From assembly GCF_949987515.2 (NCBI RefSeq), contig NC_082697.1, positions 21,707,730-21,771,729 of the forward strand: 64,000 nucleotides of DNA, in the 5' to 3' direction. This stretch comes from Delphinus delphis. Taxonomy: Eukaryota > Chordata > Mammalia > Artiodactyla > Delphinidae. Position numbers and translations under genes: made by a program. This document shows positions 35,280 to 46,969 of this stretch, piece after piece; within the stretch, counting starts at the first letter, position 1, and every line of letters starts with the position of its first letter. Below the pieces are notes generated by a model, which saw only the letters and a list, made by a program, of their open reading frames with translations, did not search any database and was not told the DNA's origin.

Positions 35280-35605
35280 TCCTAGAATATGGTAAGAATT
35301 CTTCAGTTCTATAGATCAATGTGTCTGTTCCCGGCCACACTGTTTAATCACTGCTGCTTTATCCTATGCTTCCTAGTAGGGCAAACTCAATCCTTTTCCT
35401 CCTACTGTGTCCCAACCACTTGTTTTTCTTTCTCAAAATTATCTGGGCTATTCTTGCCCATCTCCTCTCCCTTATGACCTTTAGAATCAGCTTATTAAGT
35501 TCCCATTAGAAAACCCTGGTGGGATTTTGATTAGGAAGGCATTGAATTTGTACCTTAATTTGGAGAAAATTGACATCTTCACAATATCGAGTCTTCAAGA
35601 CCCTA
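35280..35605 (-). repeat. L1 LINE fragment, antisense
   Basis: Contains tctatagatcaatgtgtctg, aattatctgggctattcttg and tttgattaggaaggcattg, a well-known stretch of L1 ORF2 read in reverse. Confidence 0.8.
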
Positions 35606-35609
35606 ACAT

Positions 35610-37330
35610 TTCAAGGGTGGTTGAGTCAGAGGCTCTGATTAATGAGACTGGGAAGGAAAAGGCGTCATAGAGACGGGTTAAAAACAAGGAGAGGGTGTTG
35701 TCATGGAAACCAAGAGAGCCGAGCGTTTCAAGAAGGCGAGGGTGATCAACAATATTAGACCCTGCAGAGAATTCCAATAAGACGGGGCTGGAAAAACACC
35801 CACTGAAGTTGGTAATTAGGAGGTTATCGGAGCCTTCAGCGAGAGTGGTTTCAGGGGTGAGATGGAGCAGAACCCTGACTGCAGCGTCTGAGGATAATAG
35901 ATAGTTGGCCAAGACGCCCCTTTTGCCAAAGTTTAGATAATTAAGTTTAGATAATTAGAAAAGTCTCAAGGATTATTTGGGAGCTAGAAAGTGAAGTGTG
36001 GACTCAGGGGAAAGTTTTCGACTCAGGTCAACAAATATTTTCTGAGTATCTCCTTCCTATGTGCTGGCTGGCTGTTGGGGAGACGGTGTGAACAGGGCAG
36101 ACACATGCCTGCCCACGTGGAGCTGATGGTCTGAACGGGGAAACAGACATGAATCAAGCAGTCATAGGAGTAAGTGGATAATAACAAAAATGATAATCAC
36201 AAAGAGGAGGTGCCTGATGCCGAGAGCAGCCCGGGGGCCCGAAATCAGGGATGGGAGGGTCAGCTGATGTTTCCTAGAGACATCTGAAAGATGAACAGGT
36301 ATCACCACTAAGGGGAATCAGAATGAGTGTTCCAGGTAAAGGCCCTGCAGTGGGAGGGGCAAGACTCGTGGAAAGGGAAGGAAAAGAAGGCGGGTGAGTG
36401 ACGGTGAAGAGGGTGAGAAATCAGCTGGAGAATTCAGCAGGCTGGGAAGGTTGGAGGTTTGATCCCAAGAGTGATGGAGGGGGTTTTGGAGGAATTCTTT
36501 TTTTTTTTTTTTTTTTGGTAACGCCACGCGGCTTGTGGGATTTTAGTTCCCCGACCAGGGATAGAGCTTGGCCCTTAGCAGTGAGAGCGCGGTGTCCTAA
36601 CCACTGGATGGAGGAGTTTTAAAATAGTGGTGACATGTTCCCACTTGCATGTTGAAGATATCACTCTGGCTTCTAGTGAGGAAAGGATTGCAGGGGTGCA
36701 GGGAAACCTGGTAGAGGGCAACTTCCCGTCCATGATCCAGACCAGGGCTGTGGCTTGGACTAACACGTTGGCAGTAGACTTGAAGAGAGCTGGAAGGATT
36801 CAGGAGCCATTGGGAGGTCAAGTCTCCAAGGCACGAGGCAGCCTGTAGATGGGGGACAAGTGCAAGTAAGCGGGGGAGGAAGAGCCCAGGTGTCTGTTTG
36901 GTGGTGTCTTTCCATGAGACGCGGGACTCTAGTGAAGGATCAGATTTTGGACAAACAGAGTTGTCTGTCGAGTGTGTGGAGTGTGAGGTGCATTTGGACT
37001 GCTGGATTCTGGAGATTGGGCTGGAGAAGAGGACTGGAAGGGGGCTTCCGGCATGGGGGGTTGCAGGGGTACTGCAGCAGCTCGGGCAATGGGTGAAATT
37101 AAAGACTAGAGTATGGAGGGAATGAGCAGAGGACAGAAGCTGAGCCCAAGCGAGCATCAGCATCTAGGGGGCTGGATATAGATAAAAGAGGCTGAGAAGG
37201 AGGGACGGAGGGGGAGAAGCACGATGGGGAGAGTCCCCAGAAGCCCAGGGAGAAGAGTTTCCGGAAGGACAGAGTGGCTGCTCACAGGCCACGGACAGAG
37301 GGTCAGGGGAGGTAAAGGCTGATTGGCTAC
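35610..37330 (-). repeat. L2 LINE pieces, antisense
   Basis: 35690-35800 matches the tcatggaaaccaagagagcc and agagaattccaataagac phrases of the 15.7-kb copy. A reversed L2 3' end begins near 36025 (caacaaatattttctgagta). 37190-37330 parallels 13860-13960 and 31220-31320. Confidence 0.7.
36498..36612 (-). mobile_element. Short CHR-related SINE
   Basis: A T-rich left end followed by agttccccgaccagggatag and cctaaccactgga, the reverse of the tRNA-like head of CHR elements. The flanks ggaggaattc and ggaggagttt look like a decayed target duplication. Confidence 0.8.
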
Positions 37331-37599
37331 TCTGGACTTGGCCTTTGGGGCCCTTTGCCAGTTTTCTTTGGGGGGGTCAGGGGTGAGGGTGATCCAGGGT
37401 CTACCTGTGAGGGAGGAAGGGTAGATAAGGTGTGCAGGATTTTTCATTTGGCTTTGGTTTTAATAGAAGAGCCATATGCACCTATTAATTTTCCCAGAGG
37501 AAGGCACCTGTGGGATGTGAGCCATTGCAGAACAGGGCAGTTAGCTACATGAGGCCACGTGGACAAGAAGGATCCATCCTGAGCAATAATGTGCCTCCA

Positions 37600-37840
37600 A
37601 CCCCTGGGAGAGAATTCAATACTCAGCCTTTTACCTGCATCCCGCTTTCTTTCAGGGAATTTGTATGTGACCTTTGTGACTTCATAGTGTCTCACATTAG
37701 CAGGAATTTTTCATCCTGCCCGTGGCTGGGTCTCTGTCTCATCCATTTTGGAATCACCCACAGCCCGAGGGCTGGGGGCTGCTGAATACATTATTTTCTG
37801 ACTTGAAATAAAATGTCTAAAATGGAGGATCCAAACCTTT
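37600..37840. repeat. Dispersed duplicated block, copy 4
   Basis: Has the shared phrases in order: ttagcaggaatttttcatcc, tggctgggtctctgtctc, acttgaaataaaatgtctaa, and atggaggatccaaacctttt. Confidence 0.65.
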
Positions 37841-38910
37841 TAGCCAAAAAAAGTTGGTGATCAATGGAACAATCAGAAAAACATTGTGTGTGTGCTGAGT
37901 TCTGCATGGGAGAGTGAATGAGAGGTTAGGAGAGGGTTTTTGGCAGGGGGCGGGGGACGGGGGAAGAGATGGCTGGCACAGGTCTTTACAGTTTACACAG
38001 CAGGGTCGTAGCCATCATGTGGTTGCTACAGACGCTGTGAGGCAGATAGAGAAGGAAGCTGAGACCAGCATGGGACATTTGCTGTGGAAAACCTCAGAAA
38101 GTGTTGGTGGCCGGCTGTCCCTGCCTCTGATTCCAGCATCCCAGCCTCTCTCTGTCCAGGATGAGCTCCGATAGGAGCTGCCGTTCCAAAGCTGACTGCT
38201 AGCAGAAATCAAGTCCAGAATCAGAAGGAAAAGTTACAGAAGATGAACAGAGAGTTTGTGGATCATCAAGAGAAGACATTCAACAGAAGGCTTCCTGAAG
38301 CTCGAGATTTGACCAGCCCTCTTGGACATCAAAACATAACTCAAAACCACATCAGTGAGACTGCGGTGGCCAAGTGCGGGTCCAGGCCCTAGTCTCAGGG
38401 AATGTCACGTGATCGCAGGCCGGCCAAATAGGCAGTGCAGCTTTACCCGGCAGGACCTCACCTCTCCTGGGCCCATCCTCACATGCTGGCAGCCACAGGC
38501 CATTGTCTCCACGAGTTCTGCATCTTCCCCAGCTCTCCCCAACTCCCCCAGGCCCACCAGCTCACTCGGCCCCTCTAGTCCCTTTGTGGGCACCCCAGAC
38601 ACTCTCAGATGCCCCCATGAGGCTGCACCAGGCGCTCTGCCAGTGTTCTCTGTGATGTAAGCACCATGTTGGACTTAAGACTTCTGCTCTGGGATCCCCA
38701 GACTTGTCTGGGACCCCATCTTATTCCTCCTTGGGACTCAGCTTAGGGGCTGAGCCTCTCCTGGGGCCAAAGTTCTGGTCAATCCCCTTGGATTTCTCTC
38801 CTGCCCACAGGTTCAACCCTTCGTCCCCCTCGTGGGGCCCAAGCACAACCTTGTGAATTGTCTTTTCAATCTACCATCTATGCATAAACTTTTGCCTCTT
38901 CCGTTAGCCG
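37841..38910. other. Intergenic DNA, no gene confirmed
   Basis: 38355-38660 holds a 101-codon plus-strand open frame rich in Ser and Pro. It resembles no protein I know and has a non-gene-like composition, so I do not call it a gene. The rest is single-copy or unrecognised old repeat. Confidence 0.4.
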
Positions 38911-38914
38911 TTTT

Positions 38915-39095
38915 TTTTTTTTAATTGAAGTATAGTTGATTTACAATGTTGTGTTAATTTCTGCTGTACAGCAAAGTGACTCAGTTATACCTATATATGC
39001 ATTCTTTTTTTTTTGTTTGTTTGTTTTTTTTTTTTTTTTTGCATTTTTTTTTTTTGCATTCTTTTTTATATTCTTTTCCATTATGATTTATCCCA
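38915..39095 (-). repeat. L1 3' end, antisense
   Basis: Begins aattgaagtatagttgattt and continues with tgttaatttctgctgtacag, the reverse of the L1 3' end common in cetartiodactyls. It is followed by T-rich low-complexity DNA. Confidence 0.8.
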
Positions 39096-39419
39096 GGATG
39101 CCTCTTGCATTAGCTTTGACTCCAAATCTTCTAAGCTGTGTGGAATCCAGAGTCTTTCCTTTCTCAAGCCTCAGCTCTCACCCTGCAAAGCTCTCACCTC
39201 ACCTCTGGTTCTGCAGGCTCCCTTGTAGACAAAAGTCTGCACAACCATTTTCTGTGCTATGGGCTTACAAAAACCCACAGCACAGAATCTAAAAGCCATG
39301 TCAGAGACTCTATATAATGTCACCCAGGACCCCCACAAGCAGTGCACCCAGGAAGCTTGGACAGTGGGGTGGGTGGTGAGGTAGAGGGACTTCTACACAC
39401 ACACAGTACAAGAGAAAAG

Positions 39420-40430
39420 TATTACCATACACCACACAGGTAAAAACGGGCACCCCGAAACAGTGAACAAAGAAGGGCTTAGTCAATAAAAGGTGCTGGA
39501 ATGATTGCTAAGCTCTTTGGAAAAGCAAATCCACCTTATTCTCCACTTCATGTCATACATCAATATCAAGTTCAGATGGATTAAAGATTTAAATTAAAAA
39601 TCACACTGGAATAAAGTAGAAGTGAATATTCATCCAAAACTCTGGATAAGTGCTAGGTATAAAAGCAAGAGAAGCATTCACAAAGAAAAGAAAGAGAAAA
39701 CAGGTTTGAAATTTTAGACAAGTATAGGAACACTGAAAGCAACTTTTAAAGATGTCACGTTGAGGGTTAATATCCTTGGTGTTTAAGGATCCATACAAAT
39801 TGAGTTTTAAAAATTCACATCACTGCTGGATAAATGTGAAGGGAGAGGGACACTCAATTAACAGAAGATTAATTTTTTATGGCTCATAGGTTGAACCTAT
39901 TTTCCAATATCTAATTATTTTTTAAAAAGTAAATTGAAACAACAGTGAAATAACACTTTTTGCCCATCACAGAGTAAAGAAAAAAATTTTAATGAGAATA
40001 CCCCATGCTGGCAAGGGTGTGATGAAACCAACAATACTGCTCTTGGGAATGTAAATTACTACAGCCTTTGACCCAGTAATTACACTTACAGCACTCCATC
40101 AGAAGAAAATAATCTCAAACTGACAAAGATTTATGTACAAAGAGATGTAGTATGCCCTTGTTCATGACCAAAAAAAAAAAAAAATTGAAACAACAAAAAC
40201 AATCAACTTGGGGAAATGTTAAGCAAATTATTTTATATTCACTCAATGGACTATTATTCAATTAATCATGATTTTTACCAAAAGATCTGGAAAATTCTTA
40301 TGATATGAAAGTGGAGCAGCAAGTGAGAAACCAGAGTGCAAAATGTATGCCAGATATGACCTCAGCTATGGAAACAAACGAATAACAGAAAAACATTTTT
40401 AAAAGACTAAAAGGAAACGTGCTGGGACCC
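39420..40430 (+). repeat. L1 LINE fragment, sense
   Basis: Phrases such as ttcagatggattaaagattt, gttaatatccttggt and actgctcttgggaatgtaaa are the end of L1 ORF2 and beyond. All frames are broken. Confidence 0.75.
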
Positions 40431-40719
40431 TGAACACAAAGGCATGGGACTCAGGACAATTTTGATGGAGGACAGGGAAATAAATAGTTGAGCCATAGAA
40501 CATGGCAGAGTGGGGTCCTGGTTGTCTTCTCATATTCAAAGAACTTTGTATCTGGAGAAGCAGGAAAGTGGAGTCTTGCTTCAGCCTGGTTATCTGGTTC
40601 AGCCTGCCCTAAAGCTCAAAGAAAGGGTTGCACTGGCCACTGAGCTCAAGATATTGCCATTTGGGGCTGGGGTGGGGGAGAGATGGACTGGGAGTTTGGG
40701 GTTAGCAGAAGCAAACTAT

Positions 40720-40818
40720 TAAATATAGAACGGATAAACAACAAGGTCCTACTGTATAGCACGAGGAACTATATTTGATATCCTGAGATAAGCCATAATG
40801 GAAAAGAATATTTTTAAA

Positions 40819-40861
<43 letters not shown>

Positions 40862-40955
40862 GAATCACTTTGCTGTACAGCAGAAATTAACACACCATTG
40901 TAAATCAACTGTACTTCCATAAAAAAAATTTTAATAAAAAAATAAATCACAATTG
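40720..40955 (+). repeat. L1 3' end, sense, with internal (AT)n
   Basis: Reads ggataaacaacaaggtccta and ends tgctgtacagcagaaattaa then gtaaatcaactgtacttcc and poly-A. A run of about 19 AT pairs (40822-40859) has expanded within it. It is the inverted partner of the piece at 38915. Confidence 0.85.
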
Positions 40956-41029
40956 GTTCAGTACATCTAGAGCAAAGGACCAAGTTCAGTGGTAGGAAAT
41001 CACCACTGAGCCATAGCAGAGGGGTTAGG

Positions 41030-42545
41030 ATATTATCCTAAAAACAATGAGGACCCTTTGAAGATTTTTAAGCTTTTCCTTCTAGACAGATTACATTAGC
41101 AGGGATTCTGTTCTTTGCAATATCAAACACCCAACATAAACTAACTCAGGCATAAAAGTAAAAATTAAAAGAGTAAAATCTAAAACTATAAAACTTCTAG
41201 AATAAAACATCTGAGAAAACCTTTGTGACCTTGGGTTAGGCAAGATTTCTTAGATATGATGCCAAAAGCATGATCATAAAAGAATAAACTGATAAGTTGG
41301 ACTTCATCAAAATTAAAAACTTATGTTCTTTGAAAGACACTGATGAGAGAATGAAATAACCAACCTCAGACTGGGAGAAAATATTTGCAAGTCATATATC
41401 CGACAAAGGACTAGTATCTAGAATATATAAAGAAGTCTCAAAATCAATTTTCGAAACCCAATTAAAAATAAGCAAAAGATTTGAACAGACACTTCACTGA
41501 AGAAAATTTACAGATGACAAGTAAACACAGGAAAAGATGCTCAACATTATTAGTCACTAGGGAAATGCAAATTAAAACCACAATGGGATGCCACTGCATG
41601 CCTATTAGAATATCTAAAATGAAAAAGACTGATCGTACCAAGTGTTGGTGAGGATGCAGAGCAACTGGAACTCTCATACATCACGGGTGGGAATGCTAAA
41701 TGGTACAAACACTTCGGAAAATAAGTCGGCACTTTCTGAAAAAGTTAAACACAGGGCTTCCCTGGTGGCGCAGTGGTTGAGAGTCCGCCTGCCGATGCAG
41801 GGGACACAGGTTCGTGCCCCGGTCCGGGAGGATCCCACATGCCGCAGAGCAGCTAGGCCTGTGAGCCATGGCCGCTGAGCCTGCGTGTCCGGAGCCTGTG
41901 CTCCGCAACGGGAGAGGCCCCAACAGTGAGAGGCCCACGTACCGCAAAAAAAAAAAAAAAGGTAAACACACACCTATCGTATGATCCAGCCATTCTTCTC
42001 CTTGATATTTACCCCAAAGTAATGAAAGCGTGTATCTATACAAAGCACGGTACATGAATGTTCATGGCAGTTTTATTTGTAAAGCCACAAACTGGAAAGA
42101 GTCTGAATATCCATCAATAGACGAATGGATAAACAGTCTGTGGTCCACCCATACGATGGAACACTGCTCAGCATTAAAACGGAATAAACTATCATACACA
42201 ACAAATTGGATGAATCTAAAATAATTATGCTGAGTGAAATAAGCCAGACAAAGCAAGAGTATATTCGTCTCCATTTATATAAAATTCTGGGAATTGCAAA
42301 TTAACACATAGTGACAGGAAGCAGATCAGTGGTTACCTGGAGAATAAAGGGAGAGGATTAGGTTGGAAGGGAAGAAGAGATGACAAAAGAACACAAGAAA
42401 TCTTTTGTGGTGATGGTTATGTTCATTATCTTGAGTGGTGATGGTTTCATGGGTATATACATAGGTAAAACTTTCCAAACTGTACACGTTAAGTAGGTGT
42501 AGTATTTGTACGTCAATTATACTTCAATAAAGCTATTAAATAAAT
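41030..42545 (+). repeat. L1 LINE ORF2/3' fragment, sense, split by a SINE
   Basis: Contains gttggacttcatcaaaatta, cttcactgaagaaaatttac, gtgttggtgaggatgcagag, and ends ttatacttcaataaagctat. The CHR-2 element at 41754-41960 interrupts it. Confidence 0.85.
41754..41960 (+). mobile_element. CHR-2 type cetacean SINE with target-site duplication
   Basis: Full-length, with A- and B-box remnants and a poly-A tail. The flanks gttaaacaca (41744-41753) and gtaaacaca (41962-41970) are a target duplication differing by one base. Confidence 0.93.
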
Positions 42546-42779
42546 AAATAAGAAAATAGGACTTGTATTGAATGCAACTTGGTATCAGGGACTTTTCCCC
42601 AGTCTTTCACCTCTGCGTTCAATTTCCCTGGAACCCAGATGAACCTTTGCCCTTCCTGAGCTAACAAATTCCCTTTTTGCCTGAGTTGTTTCAAGCTTGG
42701 TTTCTGTTGCTTACAACCAAAGTGTTCTGAATAGCATGGAGATAAGCCTGGAATGTTATAAGAACAGATGAAGGGGACT

Positions 42780-43780
42780 GTAACCCTCATTTGGGGACCC
42801 AGAATTGGGAGGTGGTCACGAAAAAGATGCCTAAAGAAGGTGACACTTCAGTTGATTTCTCAAGGATTCGGGACCAGGGTAAAAGAGACTGCAAAAGTTT
42901 TTAGGCAGAGGGAGAAGCTCTGCCTAAAAACTCCATGGAGGACAGAAACTGTGAGGTGTGTGCTTGGGGGAAGTTGGGTGTCCCAGGAGTTGGGGATGAT
43001 AGAAGCACTGCTGGAAAACGAGACTGGAAAATTCAACAGGGAATAGCTTGTGCCGGGTTTTTGTTTTGCAGAGATCTCGCTGGGACTTGGAGAAGCAGGT
43101 GGACTAGGGAGGGGTCATCGCCATAGTTCAGAGTTGACCTTGAGGAACCTGTGGACACCTAGGGGAGATGACCAGCAGGGAGTCAGGGCTAGAAGTCTGG
43201 TTCTCAGGTGGACATCTCACCTGGAGGCGCAGAGCAAAGGCGGTCACCATGTCAATGGCTGTGGCTTGGGAAGACTGAGAGGTAAAGAGAGCCCCCCAGA
43301 GTCTGAGGACCCCCAACCCGCCATTTCAGGGGCTGGCAGAACCCGGGGCTCCTACAAAAGCAGTGGAGGGAAGGAAATGTCAGAGCCACGTGGCCACATG
43401 AGCAGAGCCAAGAGCAGGTTGTCATGGAAACTGAGCCAGTGAAGCATTTCTAGGAAAGAGGGATCAGCAGGACCAAATGTAGCAGAAAATTCCAAACCAA
43501 TGAAGGCTTAAAATTTTCTTTTGATTTGGCAATTAGTAGGACATTGATGAGCTTAAAAAGAACAACTTCAGGGGATCGTGGGCCAGTGAAGGGGTGGAGA
43601 TGGTAAGAGATTTAGGAGGTAAAATGGACCAGAGTTGGTGACGCGGTGCACACTGGAGGAGGAGGGGGCAGTGTCAGGCAAGACCCCCCCAGGATTCTGG
43701 CTTTCCGAAGGGACTGGACAGCCGTGGAGAACACTGAAAGAGGAAGATCAGGCATCCTGGCTGGGGCGTTTTTCTCTAAC
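42780..43780 (-). repeat. L2 LINE pieces, antisense
   Basis: The phrases gttgtcatggaaactgagcc, gtgaagcatttctaggaaag and tagcagaaaattccaaa repeat the L2-derived motif seen at 15.7, 28.2 and 35.7 kb. Confidence 0.65.
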
Positions 43781-43789
43781 AAACACATT

Positions 43790-43990
43790 TTGGCTTTGAC
43801 AACGTGCTGGACACTTTTCTAAGAGTTTTACTTATATTAATTCATTTATCCTTATAACTATCCTATAAGGTAGCTACTAACTCATTTATATCGCCATTTA
43901 CACATGAAGAATCAGACACAAGAGGTTGAGAAAGTTGCCCATGGCAAGAAAAGGCAGAGTATGGATTTGAAGCCAGGCAAACTGGACAAG
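43790..43990 (-). repeat. MIR SINE
   Basis: Contains cacttttctaagagttttac, ttaattcatttatccttata and gccatttacacatgaagaat on the plus strand, a nearly full-length reversed MIR. Confidence 0.75.
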
Positions 43991-44275
43991 TTGGTGTGAG
44001 CACCCTGCCCCTTCCCCAAGATAAACAAATGGGGATCAAGAGGCCAGTGGATCTAGGCTGGGGGTAGGGTGGGGGTCTGGGTGGGGAGGTGTAGAAGCAG
44101 CCTCAGGCAGGGAAGTGCCCTGACTTGCCTCAACCCGGTGCCAGTGGAGGGTGCACCCTGGGGATCACCGGGTCCAGAAGGGGGTTGGAGCTTTAGGGAC
44201 GGGTGATACTGTGGCCCAGACCACGCCAGCATTAAGAGGGGCCCACCAGGGAGATTGAAAAGGCAGGGCCGGGGA

Positions 44276-44395
44276 CTTCCCTGGTGGTCCAGTAGTTAGG
44301 ACTCCATGTTTCCACTTGCGGGGGTGGTGCCCGGGTTCCATTCCTGGTCGGGGAACTAAGATCCTGCAAGCCACGAGGCAAAGCCAAGAGGGCCA
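44276..44395 (+). mobile_element. Short CHR-related SINE
   Basis: Starts ggacttccctggtggtccag and continues ccattcctggtcggggaact, the variant head with tggtcc instead of tggcgc. Confidence 0.85.
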
Positions 44396-44644
44396 GAGGG
44401 CCGGTGAGGAGAGGAGTGTCACTCCCAAAGGTGGAGTGGCCGACAGTGGGCCCTGTCCCCAGGGGTGAGGGAAGGTGACTTCACCGTGGGGATCTTTGCC
44501 AAGCAGCCTCAGGGGAAGGCATGGGAACCCCAAAAAAGGAGGCAATCAAGCAAGGGTCTCCCCGTGAAGGAAGGAGGGACGAGGGGAGCTAGGAAGACAT
44601 GCAGAGTCCAGAAAAGTATTATTTTTTAATGGAAATTGGGTTTT

Positions 44645-44999
44645 TTTAAAAATAAATTTATTTTTATTTTTGGCTGTGTTGGGTCTTCATTGCTGCATGC
44701 GGGCTTTCTCTAGTTGCGGTGAGCGGGGGCTACTCTCCACTGCGGTGCGTGGGCATGGGCTTCTCATTGCAGTGGCTTCTCTTGTTGCGGAGCATGGGCT
44801 CTAGGTGCGCGGGCTTCAGTAGCTGTGGCTCGCGGGCTCAGCAGTTGTGGCTCGTGGGCTCTAGAGCACAGGCTCAGTAGTTGTGGTGCACAGGCTTAGT
44901 GCTCCGAGGCATGTGGGATCTCCCCGGACCAGGGATCGAACCCGCGTCCCCTGCAATTTGCAGGCGGATTCTTAACCACTGCACCATAAGGGAAGTCCC
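44645..44999 (-). mobile_element. Longer CHR-family SINE (CHR-1-like)
   Basis: Same structure as at 24294-24656. It is flanked by aaattgggtttttttaaa-like sequence on both sides (44633 and 45000). It lies 250 bp from a CHR SINE in the opposite orientation. Confidence 0.88.
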
Positions 45000-45299
45000 C
45001 AAATTGGTTTTTTTTAAATTAGAAAATGAATTCACATGGTTCAAAATTCAAAACCTACAAAAGGATGCCAGGTGAAAAGTCTCCCTCGGGTCCCTCTCCC
45101 CCTGTCCCCCCAGGTCACCTCCGTAAAGGTAACCAGCATATCCTTCCAGAGATAGAAGAGAAAAAGTCACTATGTGGAATTCTGGAATGCTGTAGATACA
45201 CAGAAAAAAGAAATTTCAGAGTATTGAAGCTCTTAGGGGAAGGATGCCTTGCAGAGTGAGTGATGGAACAGAGGGACACAGGAGCTGGGGGCTCGTGGG

Positions 45300-45600
45300 G
45301 TGTAGGGAAATTAGTTTTGGACGAGAATGTGTGTTTCATTGAATGGAACAAAATTAAATCGTCCTCCTGCTGCCAAGTACCGTGAGCTCGGCCTTCTCCT
45401 GGGCCCTCTGGGCTCCCGGGCCGGGTGGCAGCTCCCGCTCTCCGGAGTCTATCCAGCCCCACAGCTGGATCCCCGGCCCTGCCTTTGAAACACTCCACAC
45501 CTGGCTGCTGAATTAATCCCGCCAGCTGCTCGAGAAACGTTTTCTGACATGAAATGAAATGTCTGAAATGCAGCTCAATCTTCTTTTTTAATTACTGAAA
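45300..45600. repeat. Dispersed duplicated block, copy 5
   Basis: Shares aaattagttttggacgag, gaatggaacaaaattaaatc, gcccttctc-like text and the tail gacatgaaatgaaatgtctg with the other copies. The middle section is replaced by different GC-rich sequence. Confidence 0.6.
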
Positions 45601-45649
45601 CCAATTGGAGTGTCAAGGGGACGTGAAGGGAACCTCTAGGGCTGAGGAA

Positions 45650-45741
45650 CAGGAGGCAGAGGGGGAGGCAGAGAGGGAAGGGGGAAGGCAGAGGGGGAGG
45701 GGGGAGGGGAGGCAGAGGGGGAGGGGGAGGGGGAGGCAGGG
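45650..45741. repeat. GA-rich low-complexity tract with many G runs
   Basis: Repeated aggcagaggggga units with numerous runs of four to six G on the plus strand. Confidence 0.9.
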
Positions 45742-46960
45742 CAGAGACCAGGCTGCCTACCAGAAAGTTCCTGAATCTCTGGCTGCCTGTGGCCTCAGAA
45801 AGTGAGGCTGCAGCAGCAGGGCCATCATTCCCAAGGCCGCCGGACCCCTCTCACAGTTGGTGGGGGGCGTTTGCTCCCCTCACCTTAGCAGCGCCCCTCC
45901 CCCATTTAGCAGAGGCAGGGGCTGCACTGAGAGGAGGCCCAAGGGGTTATGAGATGGGCTCAGGGTCAGGGGTCACTGTGTCCCCCAGTGCCTTCCCCCA
46001 GCCTCATTCTGTGACTCCAGGCAGGTGGCCCCTCTCGCTGGGCCTCAGTCCCTCTGGTTGTAGAAACAGCGGGTAGGGTTTTGAGGAGAGCTTGCACTGG
46101 TTGACCTTTCCTTGTTTCCACCATTTTCGGCCCTGACCACGTTGGACTCTCAGGATACGTGGGCCACCTTCTCTATCTATAGTGATGCCCGGGAGGCCAC
46201 CAGGACCCAGGTCGCTGTCCATAGGACCCCATCGTCCAATACACACCAGCATTATGGGACCAGAGCAAGGGGGCTTTTGGGGTCAGTGGGCATCCCCAAA
46301 GACAAGCTTCTGGTAGGTTGGAGGGCTGAGGACTGAGCCCAGGGTTCCTCCTGAACCGGGGGTGGTGCGTCCTTGGGGAACCAGGTAGAGTCCATGGGTT
46401 CAGGGGTTCACGGGGGGGGGCCTTACACCACCTCACGGTATGATGGGAGCTCTGGTCAGTGCGGTCCCTGCCGCCCTCATGATGCCGGTCCCCCTTTCCT
46501 GCTGCCTTGGAAAGTGGCTTTCGAGGGCCTCATTAAGTGCCATGGCCCCTGAAAAGGAGGAACCTGGGAAAATGCTCGAAGACACTAACACTCCTTACGT
46601 ACATTTTAGTATTTGTAGTTGAAAATGAATACATCTAGGGGGTGAGAACCCCAGGCTCCTTCCCCAGAGGCCACCCCTGTCACCTGGCTCTTATGAATCT
46701 TTGAGGCCCTCATGGGGCTGATGTCAGGTTGAAGGGGAGGGACTGGAGGTGTACTGGACGCGTTGGCCCGTCGGAGGTAGGGGTACAGGAGGGAGAGCAT
46801 TGGGGTGCTCCCACCTGGGAGACCTGGTGGGTGTCTTCAGTGTTCCCTGCGAGGACCATTTATAAAGAGCGGTTCTCACTGGAAGACAATGGATTCGATG
46901 TAGGACATCTTGGGCTTCAGGAGGCCCGAGGGACAGGAGCGTCAGGTGGGGGCCATTGCC
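45742..46960. other. Intergenic DNA, no gene seen
   Basis: GC-rich single-copy or decayed sequence. Several overlapping open frames are present in different frames and none resembles a known protein. Confidence 0.45.
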
Positions 46961-46969
46961 TGACCCAGC

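Noticed and set aside
38355..38660. 101-codon plus-strand open frame
   Set aside because: Pro/Ser-rich, no recognisable domain, no nearby promoter or conserved splice signals. Probably chance.
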